A DNA stretch of 64,000 nucleotides from Anaeromyxobacter sp. Fw109-5 (lineage in GTDB: Bacteria; Myxococcota; Myxococcia; Myxococcales; Anaeromyxobacteraceae). The DNA lies in assembly GCF_000017505.1 (NCBI RefSeq), contig NC_009675.1, positions 744,001-808,000 of the forward strand, in the 5' to 3' direction. Of the stretch, positions 52,106 through 60,648 are shown one piece after another. The translations under genes and the position numbers were made by a program. The notes beneath the pieces were generated by a model. That model searched no databases and was not told the origin of the DNA. It saw only the letters and a program-made list of their open reading frames with translations. Positions within the stretch are counted from its first letter, which is position 1, and each line of letters starts with the position of its first letter.

Positions 52106-53025
52106 CGCTGCGGGACGCGATCGTGGAGGAGGCCCCAGCGCACGCCGCGATCCGAGACGATCAGCCGATCGAACCCCGCCGTCCGCAGCGCCTCCACGAC
52201 CACGATCGCGCCGGCGAGGATCACGTCCGCGCGCTTCGGCTCCATCCCGGGGAGGGCCGCCCGCTCGCGCACGGTGAGCGCGGCGAGGCGCGCCACGAGG
52301 GCGTCGGCGCTGGCCAGCGTCAGGGTGGCTCCGTGCACCCGCTCCGCGTCGTACGCAGGCAGCGCCTGCTCGACCGCCGCGAGGGTGGTCACCGTCCCGG
52401 CCACGCCGACGAGCCGCGCCTGCCCGGGGGGCGGGGCCATCGTCGCGATGGGCTGGAGCGCCTCGCGCGCCGCGCGCCGTAGCGCCCCCACCTCGGCGGC
52501 CGTCGTGGGGTCGCCGCGGACGTGGCGCTCGGTGAGCCGCACCGCCCCGACCTGCAGGCTGGTGCGCGCCCGCGGCGCCGGCCCGTCGCCCACGGTGAAC
52601 TCGGTCGAGCCGCCCCCGACGTCGAGCACCGCGAGCGGGCCCGCGCCGCCGAAGTCGCGCCACGCGCTCGCGTAGACGAGGCGGGCCTCCTCGTCGCCGG
52701 AGATCACCTCCGGCGCGAGCCCCGCCGCGCGCCGCGCGGCCTCGAAGAACTCCGCCCCGTTGCCCGCGTCGCGCGCCGCGCTCGTCGCCACGCAGGCGAC
52801 GATCTCGGCGCCCAGCGCGCGGGCCTCGCCGGCGTAGGCGGCGAGCACGGCGACGGTGTCCCGGATCCCTCCGGGATCGAGGCGTCCGGTCGCGTCGACG
52901 CCGCGGCCGAGCCGGGTGATCTCGGCCCGCTCCACGAGCGGCGCGAGCGAGGCGCCGCGCCGCTCCGCGACGGTGAGGAGGACGGTGTTCGTCCCGACGT
53001 CGATCGCGGCGAAGCGCTCGGCCAC
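52102..53025 (-). CDS. short Ppx/GppA-type phosphatase (exopolyphosphatase family)
   Basis: A 307-residue member of the ASKHA-fold Ppx/GppA family, which hydrolyses polyphosphate and/or pppGpp. The phosphate-1 motif AAIDVGTNTVLLTV lies at residue 6, EEARLVYASAWRD near 115 and the phosphate-2 loop LAVLDVGGGSTEF near 132. It lacks the C-terminal HD-like domain of the long E. coli enzymes. The start is GTG 53025, 7 bp after the tolB stop, in the same operon. Confidence 0.87.
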   Translation of the reverse strand: MAERFAAIDVGTNTVLLTVAERRGASLAPLVERAEITRLGRGVDATGRLDPGGIRDTVAVLAAYAGEARALGAEIVACVATSAARDAGNGAEFFEAARRAAGLAPEVISGDEEARLVYASAWRDFGGAGPLAVLDVGGGSTEFTVGDGPAPRARTSLQVGAVRLTERHVRGDPTTAAEVGALRRAAREALQPIATMAPPPGQARLVGVAGTVTTLAAVEQALPAYDAERVHGATLTLASADALVARLAALTVRERAALPGMEPKRADVILAGAIVVVEALRTAGFDRLIVSDRGVRWGLLHDRVPQR

Positions 53026-53032
53026 GGGCGCG

Positions 53033-54346
53033 CTACTCCACCAGCGGACCCCAGGCGGGCGCCGACAGCTCGCCGCCGCCGCCCCCGGTGACCACGGTCT
53101 GCTTCTCGCCGCGGGCGTCGGACACGACCACCTGGAAGCTGGCGCCGGCGCGGTCGGTCTTGAGCGCCATGAGCCGCCCGTTGGGCGCCCAGGTCGGCTC
53201 CTCGTTGGTGCGCCCCTGGTCCTGCGTGACGCGCTGGATCTTGCCGTTCTCGGGGGAGACGACGAACACGTCGAAGACCTTGCGCTCGTCGCGCGCGGTG
53301 AAGGCGATCGCGTCGCCGCGCGGGCTCCAGGCCGGGGTCTGGTTGTAGTTGCCCTGGAAGGTGAGGCGGCGCGGGCTCGAGCCGTCCGCGCCCATCAGGT
53401 AGATCTGCGGCGTACCGCTCCGGTCGGAGACGAAGGCGAGCCGCGTGCCGTCCGGCGACCAGCTGGGGGAGAGGTCGAGGGCGGGCTCGCGCGTCAGCCG
53501 CTTCGCGCCGGTCCCGTCCGCGTTCATCACCCAGACGTCGCTGTTCGCGCGGTCGGTGATGGTGAAGGCGACGCGGGTGCCGTCCGGCGAGTAGACCCCG
53601 CCGTACGCGTTCGGGATGGCGGCGAGCCGGCGGAAGCCCCGGTCGGCGAGGGTGTAGAGCCAGAGCTCCGGGCGGCCGGAGCGGTAGCTCGTGAGGAGCA
53701 CCGCGCGGCCGTCGGGCCGCCAGCACGGCGCGAGCAGGATGGTGCGCTCGGACAGGAGGACGCGCGGGTTCTTCCCGTCCACGTCGAACATCACGAGCTC
53801 CCAGTGGCCGCGCAGCTTCCGGATGGCCACGAGCTTCGTCGAGAAGATGCCCGGCTCGCGCGTGTAGTAGCGGACGATCTCGTCGGAGATCCGGTGCCCC
53901 AGCGCGCGCGGATCGGACGCCGCGGCGCGGAGCCGCTTCACGAGCACCTCCCGCCCGGCGCGGACCTCGTAGAGGTGCAACTCGGCCTCGAGCTCGTCGC
54001 CGGCCTGCCTCATGCGCGCCTTGACGAGCCCCTCGGCGCCCACGTCCGACCAGCGCGCGAAGCGGATGGTCGGCGCGGCCCAGCCCTCGGACGGATCGGC
54101 GAGGAAGCCGCGCGGGTCGAGCACGTCGAACAGTCCGGACAGGCTGAGGTCGCCGCGGACCACCTCCGTCACCCCGGCGGCGCGGGCGTCGCCGCCCTCG
54201 CCCTGGAACTGCGCCACGGCGATGGGCAGCGGCTGGAAGCTCGGCGAGCCGATGGTGAGGGTCGGGCGCTCCTGGGCGAGCGCGGGCAGCGCGGCCGCGA
54301 GGGCGGCGAGGGCGAAGGTGCGGGCGAGGATCATGGGCGCGATCAT
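53033..54346 (-). CDS. tolB: Tol-Pal system periplasmic protein TolB
   Basis: A 437-residue periplasmic beta-propeller. The signal peptide (residues 1-28) ends ALAQ, and the N-terminal domain (about 30-175) is alpha/beta. The propeller contains repeated YSPDGTRVAF, SWSPDGTRLAFVSDRSG and PAWSPRGDAIAFT units. It transduces Tol energy to Pal during outer-membrane constriction. ATG 54346 overlaps the upstream stop (ATGA); a second ATG at 54334 is possible. No pal gene follows. Confidence 0.94.
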   Translation of the reverse strand: MIAPMILARTFALAALAAALPALAQERPTLTIGSPSFQPLPIAVAQFQGEGGDARAAGVTEVVRGDLSLSGLFDVLDPRGFLADPSEGWAAPTIRFARWSDVGAEGLVKARMRQAGDELEAELHLYEVRAGREVLVKRLRAAASDPRALGHRISDEIVRYYTREPGIFSTKLVAIRKLRGHWELVMFDVDGKNPRVLLSERTILLAPCWRPDGRAVLLTSYRSGRPELWLYTLADRGFRRLAAIPNAYGGVYSPDGTRVAFTITDRANSDVWVMNADGTGAKRLTREPALDLSPSWSPDGTRLAFVSDRSGTPQIYLMGADGSSPRRLTFQGNYNQTPAWSPRGDAIAFTARDERKVFDVFVVSPENGKIQRVTQDQGRTNEEPTWAPNGRLMALKTDRAGASFQVVVSDARGEKQTVVTGGGGGELSAPAWGPLVE

Positions 54347-55104
54347 CCGATCGTGAAGTTTACCGTCAGGCCGCGGCGGCGGTAGTCCTCTCGCGCGCCG
54401 TCCGGCGGGGGCGGGACGCGGGTCTTGCGCAGCGTGCGCTCCAGGGCGGCGTCGAAGGCGGAGTTGCCCGAGGGCGTCTCGAACTGCCACCGGGTGATGC
54501 GCCCGTCGGGCTCGATGTACACGACGACCGTCGCCTTGAGGTACATCCGCTCGCGGTCGGAGATCGTCGCGGGGACGTCGTAGTTCGCCTGGATCTCCCG
54601 GTTGACGAGCGCGAGGTACCGGTCGCCCTCGGAGCCCTCCTCGGAGTCTCCGAGCGGATCGCCGTCCGGATCCCCGTACTGCGGGTCCGCGGCCGCCGCC
54701 GTCGCCCGGACCTTCGAGAGCACCGACGCGAGGCTGTTGCTGGTGGCCTTGCCGGGGTTCGGGCTCTTGGCCGTGGGCGTCGCCGGCTTCGGGTCGACCT
54801 TCGCGATCGCGGCGATCGGCGCCGCGGGGGCGGCCGGCGCCGGAGCCGCGACGGGCGCCGGGGCCGCCTCCGCCGGCGCGGGGGGCGGCGGCGCCTCCTT
54901 GCGCGGGAGGTACTCCGGCGGCTTCTTCGGGCCGAGGCGGACCAGCTTCGCGACGATCGGCTTCTGGTTCAGGTCGATGGCGGGCGCCGGCACTCGGACG
55001 ACCACCCACACGATGAGCGCCGCGTGCGCGGCCGCGGAGAAGGTCACCGCCGGCCAGAGCCGGTCCTTCCGGCGGAGCGCGGTGATGACCGGGATCGCCG
55101 CCAT
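54343..55104 (-). CDS. tolA: TolA/TonB-like energy-transducing protein
   Basis: A 253-residue protein with one N-terminal transmembrane helix (WPAVTFSAAAHAALIVWVVV), a Pro/Ala-rich periplasm-spanning region (about 65-140) and a C-terminal TonB/TolA-type domain. That domain has YLKATVVVYIEPDGRITRWQFETPSG, the ALERTLRKTRVPPPP segment and VNFTIG at the end. By position between tolR and tolB it acts as TolA, although the C-terminal domain resembles TonB. It follows tolR immediately. Confidence 0.88.
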   Translation of the reverse strand: MAAIPVITALRRKDRLWPAVTFSAAAHAALIVWVVVRVPAPAIDLNQKPIVAKLVRLGPKKPPEYLPRKEAPPPPAPAEAAPAPVAAPAPAAPAAPIAAIAKVDPKPATPTAKSPNPGKATSNSLASVLSKVRATAAAADPQYGDPDGDPLGDSEEGSEGDRYLALVNREIQANYDVPATISDRERMYLKATVVVYIEPDGRITRWQFETPSGNSAFDAALERTLRKTRVPPPPDGAREDYRRRGLTVNFTIG

Positions 55105-55563
55105 CTACCGCCGGCCCTCCTGGCTCTTGTCTCGCACCTTGTCCGCGGCAGGGTTCGTGATCATGCCGACGTTCACGATCCCCGCCCGCTGCACGGTCGC
55201 CATCACGTCGACCACGAAGCCGTAGGGCAGCGCCTTGTCCGCCATGAGGTACAGCTCACGGTCCTTCATCGCGCGCGTGTTCGCGCGGAGCTTGTCCTCG
55301 AGCGCGTCGTAAGGCACCCGCGCGGCGTCCTCGCTCGTGCCGAGGTAGAGCGACTTGTCCGACTTGATCGAGAGGACGAGCTTCTGCTCCTCCGCGTCGA
55401 CCGCCTTCGCGCGCGCCTCGGGCAGGCTCACCTCGACGCCCTGCTGGATGAGCGGCGCGGTGACCATGAAGATGATGAGGAGCACGAGCATCACGTCCAC
55501 GAGCGGCGTGACGTTGATCTCGGTGAGGGTCTGGCGGCCGGAGCCGCCGCTCGAACCTGCCAC
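55105..55563 (-). CDS. tolR: TolR/ExbD-family proton channel subunit
   Basis: A 152-residue protein with one transmembrane helix. The start [22 protein letters not shown] includes the essential Asp of the proton path. The periplasmic domain continues [13 protein letters not shown] and [20 protein letters not shown]. It pairs with TolQ. The stop is immediately before the tolA start. Confidence 0.94.
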   Translation of the reverse strand: MAGSSGGSGRQTLTEINVTPLVDVMLVLLIIFMVTAPLIQQGVEVSLPEARAKAVDAEEQKLVLSIKSDKSLYLGTSEDAARVPYDALEDKLRANTRAMKDRELYLMADKALPYGFVVDVMATVQRAGIVNVGMITNPAADKVRDKSQEGRR

Positions 55564-55575
55564 GGGCGATGGCTC

Positions 55576-56316
55576 CTAGCTGAAGAAGTGACGCCGGACG
55601 ATGTTGAGGAAGTCGTTCGAGAAGTTCGTCATCTCGCTGTCGAGGACGCGGATCTTCGACACGAAGTAGTTGTAGGCCACGACCGCCGGGATGGCCGCGA
55701 AGAGCCCCACCGCGGTCGCGATGAGCGCCTCGGAGATGGGCTTCGCCACGGTGGCGAGGTTCGCGTTGCCCGCCTGGTAGATGTCGTGGAAGGCGCGCAT
55801 GATGCCCCACACCGTGCCGAACAGTCCCACGAACGGCGCCGCGCTCGCGGTGGTGCCGAGGAACGGGACCTGCGCCTCGAGGTGCGTCACCTCGGACGCG
55901 GCGGCGCGCTTGAGCGCGCGCTCGACGTTCTCGATCCCGCCGAGCTCGTCGCTCATGCTGCCCTCGCCGCCCTCCTTCTTCTGGGCGGTGACCTTGGACA
56001 GCTCGACGTAGCCGGCGCGGAACACCTGGCTGATGGGGGAGGCGGACAGGGACTCGGCCGCCTGGTAGATGGCGTCGAGCCGCTTCGACTGCCAGAAGGT
56101 CTCGAGGAACTTCACCGACTCGTCCTGGGCGCGCCGGATCTGGAGCCACTTCTTCACGATGATGGCCCAGGACACGGCGGAGGCGCCGAGGAGGAGCAGG
56201 AGCACGCCGATCCCGATGGGACCGGAGTTCTTCGCGATCTCGAAGTAGTCGAGGCCATCGCCGCCGGCGGCGGCGAGCGGGAGGGGCAGCGGCAGGGGCG
56301 TCAGGAGGTTCATCAT
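55576..56316 (-). CDS. tolQ: TolQ/ExbB-family proton channel subunit
   Basis: A 246-residue protein with three transmembrane helices: residues about 30-52, then [12 protein letters not shown], then [23 protein letters not shown]. The family signature [20 protein letters not shown] is intact. It forms the proton-driven motor with TolR. ATG 56316 is chosen; GTG 56322 and ATG 56313 are also possible. It heads a minus-strand run of seven genes to 50775. Confidence 0.94.
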   Translation of the reverse strand: MMNLLTPLPLPLPLAAAGGDGLDYFEIAKNSGPIGIGVLLLLLGASAVSWAIIVKKWLQIRRAQDESVKFLETFWQSKRLDAIYQAAESLSASPISQVFRAGYVELSKVTAQKKEGGEGSMSDELGGIENVERALKRAAASEVTHLEAQVPFLGTTASAAPFVGLFGTVWGIMRAFHDIYQAGNANLATVAKPISEALIATAVGLFAAIPAVVAYNYFVSKIRVLDSEMTNFSNDFLNIVRRHFFS

Positions 56317-56372
56317 GAGCACCGATAGATGGTTCGCTTGTGTAGCACGGGCGAGCCCCGCACGAAGGAAAC

Positions 56373-56389
56373 GCCCGAGCGGGCTTTTT
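56373..56389 (+). terminator. small terminator-like hairpin upstream of tolQ
   Basis: GCCC-GAGC-GGGC followed by five T on the plus strand lies in the 266-bp gap between the divergent tolQ and lipoprotein genes. No plus-strand gene reads into it. The rest of the gap, to 56582, shows no gene I can support. Confidence 0.35.
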
Positions 56390-56582
56390 CTGCCCCGATC
56401 GTGCGCCTACATGTCGGCACCTTGGGGTGTGAGAGCCTGTCACGCCGTCGCCAGCCGGCAACCCGACGGAGGGGGGCGACTGCATGAATTCGCGGCCTCG
56501 CGCGTCTGCACGGCGTGGCACATCGGTTGCTCGTTCCCTCGCTCGACTGCCGCGAGCCCGCTGACACCGCTCGGAGGATGAC

Positions 56583-57362
56583 ATGAGACGCCTCGCCCTG
56601 ACCCTCGCCACCGCCGTCCTCGCCTCCGGCTGCATCATCGGGGACGACGACGACGACCACCTGCCGCCGCCCTCGGGCGCCGGGTCCGTGATCGTCTACT
56701 GGGAGTTCCTCCGGAACGCGCCGGCCCAGCCGCAGGGGGCCGTGCTCTACGACGCGGACCTCGTGGGGCCCGGGACGGGGCCGTGCGCGCAGTCGGCCGT
56801 CGAGGTGGTGACGATCGACGTCGGCGGGGCGCCGCAGTTCGTGGTCGACTGCGTCTACCAGGGCGTGCAGGGCGCGACGCTCGACCTGCTGCCCACGGGG
56901 CCGCAGGCGGCGCGGATCCGCGGCTGGCGCGGCGACTTCGCCGTGTACGACAGCAGGGTGACGCTGGACGTCTTCCAGGACCAGGTGACGGAGCAGCCGC
57001 TGGTCGACGTGGAGGGGGTGCCGGCGCCGATCGACCTGTTCGGCGATCTCGCGGCGGGCGCCACGTTCTACGCCTCGTGCGCGCAGGCCGACGTCCCGAA
57101 CATCTCCTTCGAGCTGTGGGACTCCTACGGCACCTTGATCGACGACGGGGTCGCGGGCTGCTCCGACCCGCTGCCGGCGCCGGTCTTCGCAGGCGACCTC
57201 GATCTCGACAACTACACCGTCCGCATGCAGGGGACGGCGACGCAGGGCCCGAACTCAGGACGCGTCGTCTTCGACTCGTGCGACCAGGTGTTCGACCACT
57301 TCATCGCGCAGATCGGGACGGGGGGGATCGCCGTGACGCTGCAGACGCCGCCGGGGTGTTAG
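56583..57362 (+). CDS. lipoprotein of unknown function
   Basis: A 259-residue protein with signal MRRLALTLATAVLASGC, lipobox LASGC and lipidated Cys17. The mature part starts IIGDDDDDH, a strongly acidic tract, then a Pro-rich linker. A beta-rich region with repeated phrases such as VVTIDVGGAPQFVVDC and GAGC/SSCDQ-type cysteines suggests a carbohydrate-binding-like beta-sandwich. I recognise no family. It is transcribed away from tolQ and is 87 bp upstream of murI. Confidence 0.7.
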   Translation: MRRLALTLATAVLASGCIIGDDDDDHLPPPSGAGSVIVYWEFLRNAPAQPQGAVLYDADLVGPGTGPCAQSAVEVVTIDVGGAPQFVVDCVYQGVQGATLDLLPTGPQAARIRGWRGDFAVYDSRVTLDVFQDQVTEQPLVDVEGVPAPIDLFGDLAAGATFYASCAQADVPNISFELWDSYGTLIDDGVAGCSDPLPAPVFAGDLDLDNYTVRMQGTATQGPNSGRVVFDSCDQVFDHFIAQIGTGGIAVTLQTPPGC

Positions 57363-57449
57363 TAGCGCGGCGAGGCCATCGCGCAGGCGCGGCGCCGGCC
57401 CGGGCGGCCGGCGCTTCGCATTTCTCCCGGAACGAGTAGACTCCGCGCC

Positions 57450-58229
57450 GTGTCACGCATCGGCATCTTCGACTCCGGGGTCGGCGGCCTCACCGTGCAG
57501 CGCGCGATCCTCGAGGCCCTCCCCTCGGTCGACACCGTCTACCTCGGCGACACCGCCCGCGTGCCCTACGGCACGAAGTCGGCCGACACCGTCACGCAGT
57601 ACTCGCTCCGCAACGCCCGGCTGCTCGCGCGCCACGAGATAGACCTGCTCGTCGTGGCCTGCAACACCGCCTCGGCGGTGGCGCTCCCGGCGCTGCGGGC
57701 GGAGCTCGCCGTCCCGGTGCTCGGCGTGGTCGAGCCGGGCGCGCGGGCGGCGGCGCGCGCCTCGCGGGGCGGGCGCATCGGCGTCATCGGCACGCAGGGC
57801 ACCGTCTCGAGCGGCGCGTACCAGTCGGCCCTCCGCGCGGCCCGCCCCGACGCCGAGGTCGTCGCCCGCGCCTGCCCGCTCTTCGTCCCCCTCGCGGAGG
57901 AGGGCTGGACGGACCCCGGCGACCCCGTGGTGCGCGGCGCCGTGGCGCGCTACCTCGCGCCGCTGCGCGAGGCGCGGATCGACACGCTCGTCCTGGGCTG
58001 CACGCACTATCCGCTGCTGCGCGAGGCGATCGCCCGCGAGCTGCCGGAGGTGGTGCTCGTGGACAGCGCCGAGGCGATCGCCGCCGAGGTGCGGGCCCGC
58101 ATGGGCGAGGAGCGCGGGCGGGAGGGCTCCCACGCGTTCCTCGTCACCGACGCGCCCGAGAAGTTCCTCGCCGTCGCGGGCCGGTTCCTGGGCCGCGCGG
58201 TGACGTCGGCCGAGCACGTGGACGTTTGA
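57450..58229 (+). CDS. murI: glutamate racemase
   Basis: A 259-residue enzyme making D-glutamate for peptidoglycan. The two catalytic cysteines lie in VVACNTASA near residue 70 and LGCTHYPLL near 183. FDSGVGGLTV and YLGDTARVPYG at the N-terminus are family motifs. It starts at GTG 57450. TAGACT (57437-57442) ends 7 bases upstream with no clear -35 box, another possible leaderless start. A repeat-rich 280-bp gap follows. Confidence 0.95.
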   Translation: MSRIGIFDSGVGGLTVQRAILEALPSVDTVYLGDTARVPYGTKSADTVTQYSLRNARLLARHEIDLLVVACNTASAVALPALRAELAVPVLGVVEPGARAAARASRGGRIGVIGTQGTVSSGAYQSALRAARPDAEVVARACPLFVPLAEEGWTDPGDPVVRGAVARYLAPLREARIDTLVLGCTHYPLLREAIARELPEVVLVDSAEAIAAEVRARMGEERGREGSHAFLVTDAPEKFLAVAGRFLGRAVTSAEHVDV

Positions 58230-58231
58230 AC

Positions 58232-58274
58232 GGGGGCTGCGCCCCCGCCCCAGCAGCGGGAGCCGCTCGGGCCC
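58232..58274. repeat. type D hairpin repeat after murI
   Basis: GGGGGCTGCGCCCCC (6-bp stem) is followed by CCCCAGCAGCGGGAGCCGCTCGGG, an imperfect stem. The order and sequence match the unit at 50578-50616. Confidence 0.6.
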
Positions 58275-58300
58275 GCACTCGGCGGTCGTCAGCGGCCGGT

Positions 58301-58433
58301 CACCCCGAGCGTAGCGTCCGCGCGAGCGGACGCGGCGTCGAGGGGTCGCGCCCGCTCCGCGGGACCGTTCCCCGCTTCCAACAGCCCGCTCACCCCGAGC
58401 GTAGCGACGCGCAGCGGTCGCGAAGCCGAGGGG
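58301..58433. repeat. two direct copies of a type C repeat
   Basis: CACCCCGAGCGTAGCG starts each copy (58301 and 58391), and (T/C)CGAGGGG ends each (58338-58345 and 58425-58433). The first copy contains a perfect 8-bp stem, GCGTCCGC and GCGGACGC. A related inverted copy is in the Omp85 gene. These copies fill most of the 280-bp gap after murI, in which no gene is seen. Confidence 0.65.
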
Positions 58434-58471
58434 CACCCTTCCCGCGGTGGCCCCGCGAGGCCGTCACCGAT

Positions 58472-58500
58472 TTGATGGCGCCAGCGCGGGGCGGTAGTCT
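58472..58500 (+). promoter_or_regulatory. sigma-70-type promoter before the conserved hypothetical gene
   Basis: TTGATG (58472-58477), a 17-bp spacer and TAGTCT (58495-58500). The -10 box ends 9 bases before ATG 58510, so the leader would be 2-4 bases. It may drive the ftsEX-envC run too. Confidence 0.45.
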
Positions 58501-58509
58501 CGGAGCCCG

Positions 58510-59058
58510 ATGGCCGGCGACGCGAAGAAGATGGCGGTGGGCTTCAACCACAACATCAAGCACAAGGGGAAGCCGTACCACATCCAGACCGAGGACTCCG
58601 GCCTGGACAACCCGCACATCATCACGCACCTGTTCGTCGGCGGGAACATCCTCGCGTCGAAGAAGACCTCCTACGCGGACATCGTCGGCGCGGAGAACCT
58701 GGCCCAGGTCGTCCGCGAGCTCATGGAGGAGCAGCACAAGGAGATGCTGCGCAACCTCGTGAACGGCGTGTACGACGACATCGACGCCGCCTACAGCGCG
58801 CAAGCCCAGGCGTACCAGCCCGGCCAGCTCCGCGCGGAGCGCGCGCCCGACGTCCGCCTCCAGGCCGGCGTCGCGATCCCTCGCCCGCCGGCGGCGCACC
58901 AGCTGCCGCCCGAGGTGGTCGCCGCGCGGGGCGCCCCCGCCCCGCCGCTGCGGGGCGACGGGGCCGAGACGCTCTTCGGGGAGGACCTCGTCAGCGAGAA
59001 GAGCCTCGACGAGGTGATCCTCTCGTACCTCGCCGACGACCTCGGCGACCGCAAGTGA
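58510..59058 (+). CDS. conserved hypothetical protein upstream of ftsE
   Basis: A 182-residue cytoplasmic protein. The N-terminal block (about residues 8-95) reads like a compact conserved domain: VGFNHNIKHKGKPYHIQTED, HIITHLFVGGNILASKK, and a helix VRELMEEQHKEMLRNLVNGV. A Pro/Ala-rich variable middle follows. The conserved-looking tail is LFGEDLVSEKSLDEVILSYL. I recall similar proteins in other deltaproteobacteria but know no function. It ends 16 bp before ftsE, so co-transcription with the division genes is likely. Confidence 0.78.
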   Translation: MAGDAKKMAVGFNHNIKHKGKPYHIQTEDSGLDNPHIITHLFVGGNILASKKTSYADIVGAENLAQVVRELMEEQHKEMLRNLVNGVYDDIDAAYSAQAQAYQPGQLRAERAPDVRLQAGVAIPRPPAAHQLPPEVVAARGAPAPPLRGDGAETLFGEDLVSEKSLDEVILSYLADDLGDRK

Positions 59059-59074
59059 GCCCTCACCCCCCCGC

Positions 59075-59758
59075 GTGATCCAGCTCTTCCACGTCACGAA
59101 GGAGTACCCGGGCGACGGCCCGGCGCTCCAGGACGTGTCGCTCACGGTCGACAAGGGCGAGTTCGTCTTCCTCACCGGCGCGTCCGGCGCCGGGAAGTCC
59201 ACCCTGCTGAAGCTCGTCTTCTGCGAGGAGGCGGCGACCTCCGGGCAGCTCCTCCTCTTCGGGAAGAACGTCGCCAAGATCTCCCAGGCGGCCATCCCCT
59301 TCGTGCGGCGCAACATCGGCGTCGTGTTCCAGGACTTCAAGCTGCTGGCGAACCGCACCGTCGCGGAGAACGTGGCGCTGCCGCTCGACGTGCGAGGCCT
59401 CCCGCAGAAGGAGATCCGGCGGCGGGTGCGCGGGCTCCTGCGCTCGGTCGGGCTCGAGCACCGCGCGGACAAGTTCCCGCCCTCGCTGTCCGGCGGAGAG
59501 CAGCAGCGCGTCGCGGTCGCGCGCGCGCTCGCCCCCGATCCGGCGCTCCTCCTCGCCGACGAGCCCACCGGCAACCTCGATCCCGAGCGCACGCTCGAGG
59601 TCATGGACCTGCTCCACGGCGCCAGCGCGCGCGGCACGACGGTGGTGGTCGCCACCCACGACCGCTCGCTGCTCGAGCGCTACAAGCGGCGGGTCGTGGT
59701 CCTCGACGCCGGGCGGCTCGTCTCGGACGGCGACTCCGTCCGGCGCGCGGTCTCCTGA
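59075..59758 (+). CDS. ftsE: cell division ABC transporter ATPase FtsE
   Basis: A 227-residue ABC ATPase that works with FtsX to activate septal peptidoglycan hydrolases. Walker A GASGAGKST lies near residue 36, the Q-loop VVFQDFKLL near 86, signature SLSGGEQQRVAVARA near 140, and Walker B LLLADEPTGNLDP near 161. It starts at GTG 59075. ftsX begins 2 bp after the stop. Confidence 0.95.
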   Translation: MIQLFHVTKEYPGDGPALQDVSLTVDKGEFVFLTGASGAGKSTLLKLVFCEEAATSGQLLLFGKNVAKISQAAIPFVRRNIGVVFQDFKLLANRTVAENVALPLDVRGLPQKEIRRRVRGLLRSVGLEHRADKFPPSLSGGEQQRVAVARALAPDPALLLADEPTGNLDPERTLEVMDLLHGASARGTTVVVATHDRSLLERYKRRVVVLDAGRLVSDGDSVRRAVS

Positions 59759-59760
59759 CC

Positions 59761-60645
59761 ATGTCGCTCCGCCCTCTCCGCGCCGCGCGCCGCGCGCTCG
59801 AGTCGATGGCCCGCGGCCCCTACGTCGCCCTCGTCGGCGCGGCGACGGTGTTCGTCGCGGTGTTCGCGACCGGTCTCTTCGCGGGCGCGCTCGGCGGCGC
59901 CGAGCGGCTCCTCGCGGCGTGGGCCGGCGAGGTGCGCCTGTCGGTGTACCTCGCGCCCGGCGCGGACCTCGAGCGCGCCCGCGCCGCCGCCGTCGCGCTC
60001 GCGCCGGGGCGGCGCGTCGAGGCGGTGCCTTCGGAGGTGGCGCTGTCGCGCCTCGCGGAGTCGCTGGGCGCGGAGGCGCACCTGCTCGACGGCGTCGGGC
60101 CGGGCGCGCTGCCGGACGCGGTCGAGATCGAGGCGCCCGGGATCTCGCTCCTGGACGCCCGGGAGCTCGCGGCGCGGCTGCGCGCGGTCCCGGGGGCCGA
60201 CGACGTGGACTACGGCACCGCCTGGCTGGAGGGGCTGGAGCGCTTCGTGACGCGCGCGCGCGCGGCGGGCTTCGTGCTGTTCGGCGCGCTGGCGCTGGCC
60301 ACCGCGATCCTCGTCTCGAACACGCTGCGGCTGGCGGTCTTCGCGCGCCGCGAGGAGATCGAGATCATGAAGCTCGTGGGCGCGACCGACGCGTTCGTCG
60401 CGGCGCCGTTCCTGCTCGAGGGGCTCCTGCAAGGGCTCCTCGGGGCGGGCGCGGCGGTGCTCGCGCTCGTCGGCGTGTACGGGCTCGTGGTGCCGCGCCT
60501 CGCCGCGGCGGTGTCGGCCGCCGGCGGGCTCACGCTCGCCGACACGCTGCCGCCGGCGCTCCTGCTGGCGCTCCTCGGCGGCGGCGCGGGCATCGGGCTC
60601 CTCGCGAGCGCGCTCTCCGTCGCCCGGGCGCTGCGCCGGACCTGA
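59761..60645 (+). CDS. ftsX: cell division permease-like protein FtsX
   Basis: A 294-residue protein with four transmembrane helices, at about 22-45, 165-185, 215-240 and 262-285. Between the first two is a large extracytoplasmic loop (LSVYLAPGADLERARAAAVAL). The FtsX hallmark EEIEIMKLVGATDAFVAAPFLLEG lies near residue 200. It passes the ATP-driven signal of FtsE to a hydrolase activator, probably the envC-like protein encoded next. Confidence 0.93.
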   Translation: MSLRPLRAARRALESMARGPYVALVGAATVFVAVFATGLFAGALGGAERLLAAWAGEVRLSVYLAPGADLERARAAAVALAPGRRVEAVPSEVALSRLAESLGAEAHLLDGVGPGALPDAVEIEAPGISLLDARELAARLRAVPGADDVDYGTAWLEGLERFVTRARAAGFVLFGALALATAILVSNTLRLAVFARREEIEIMKLVGATDAFVAAPFLLEGLLQGLLGAGAAVLALVGVYGLVVPRLAAAVSAAGGLTLADTLPPALLLALLGGGAGIGLLASALSVARALRRT

Positions 60646-60648
60646 ACG

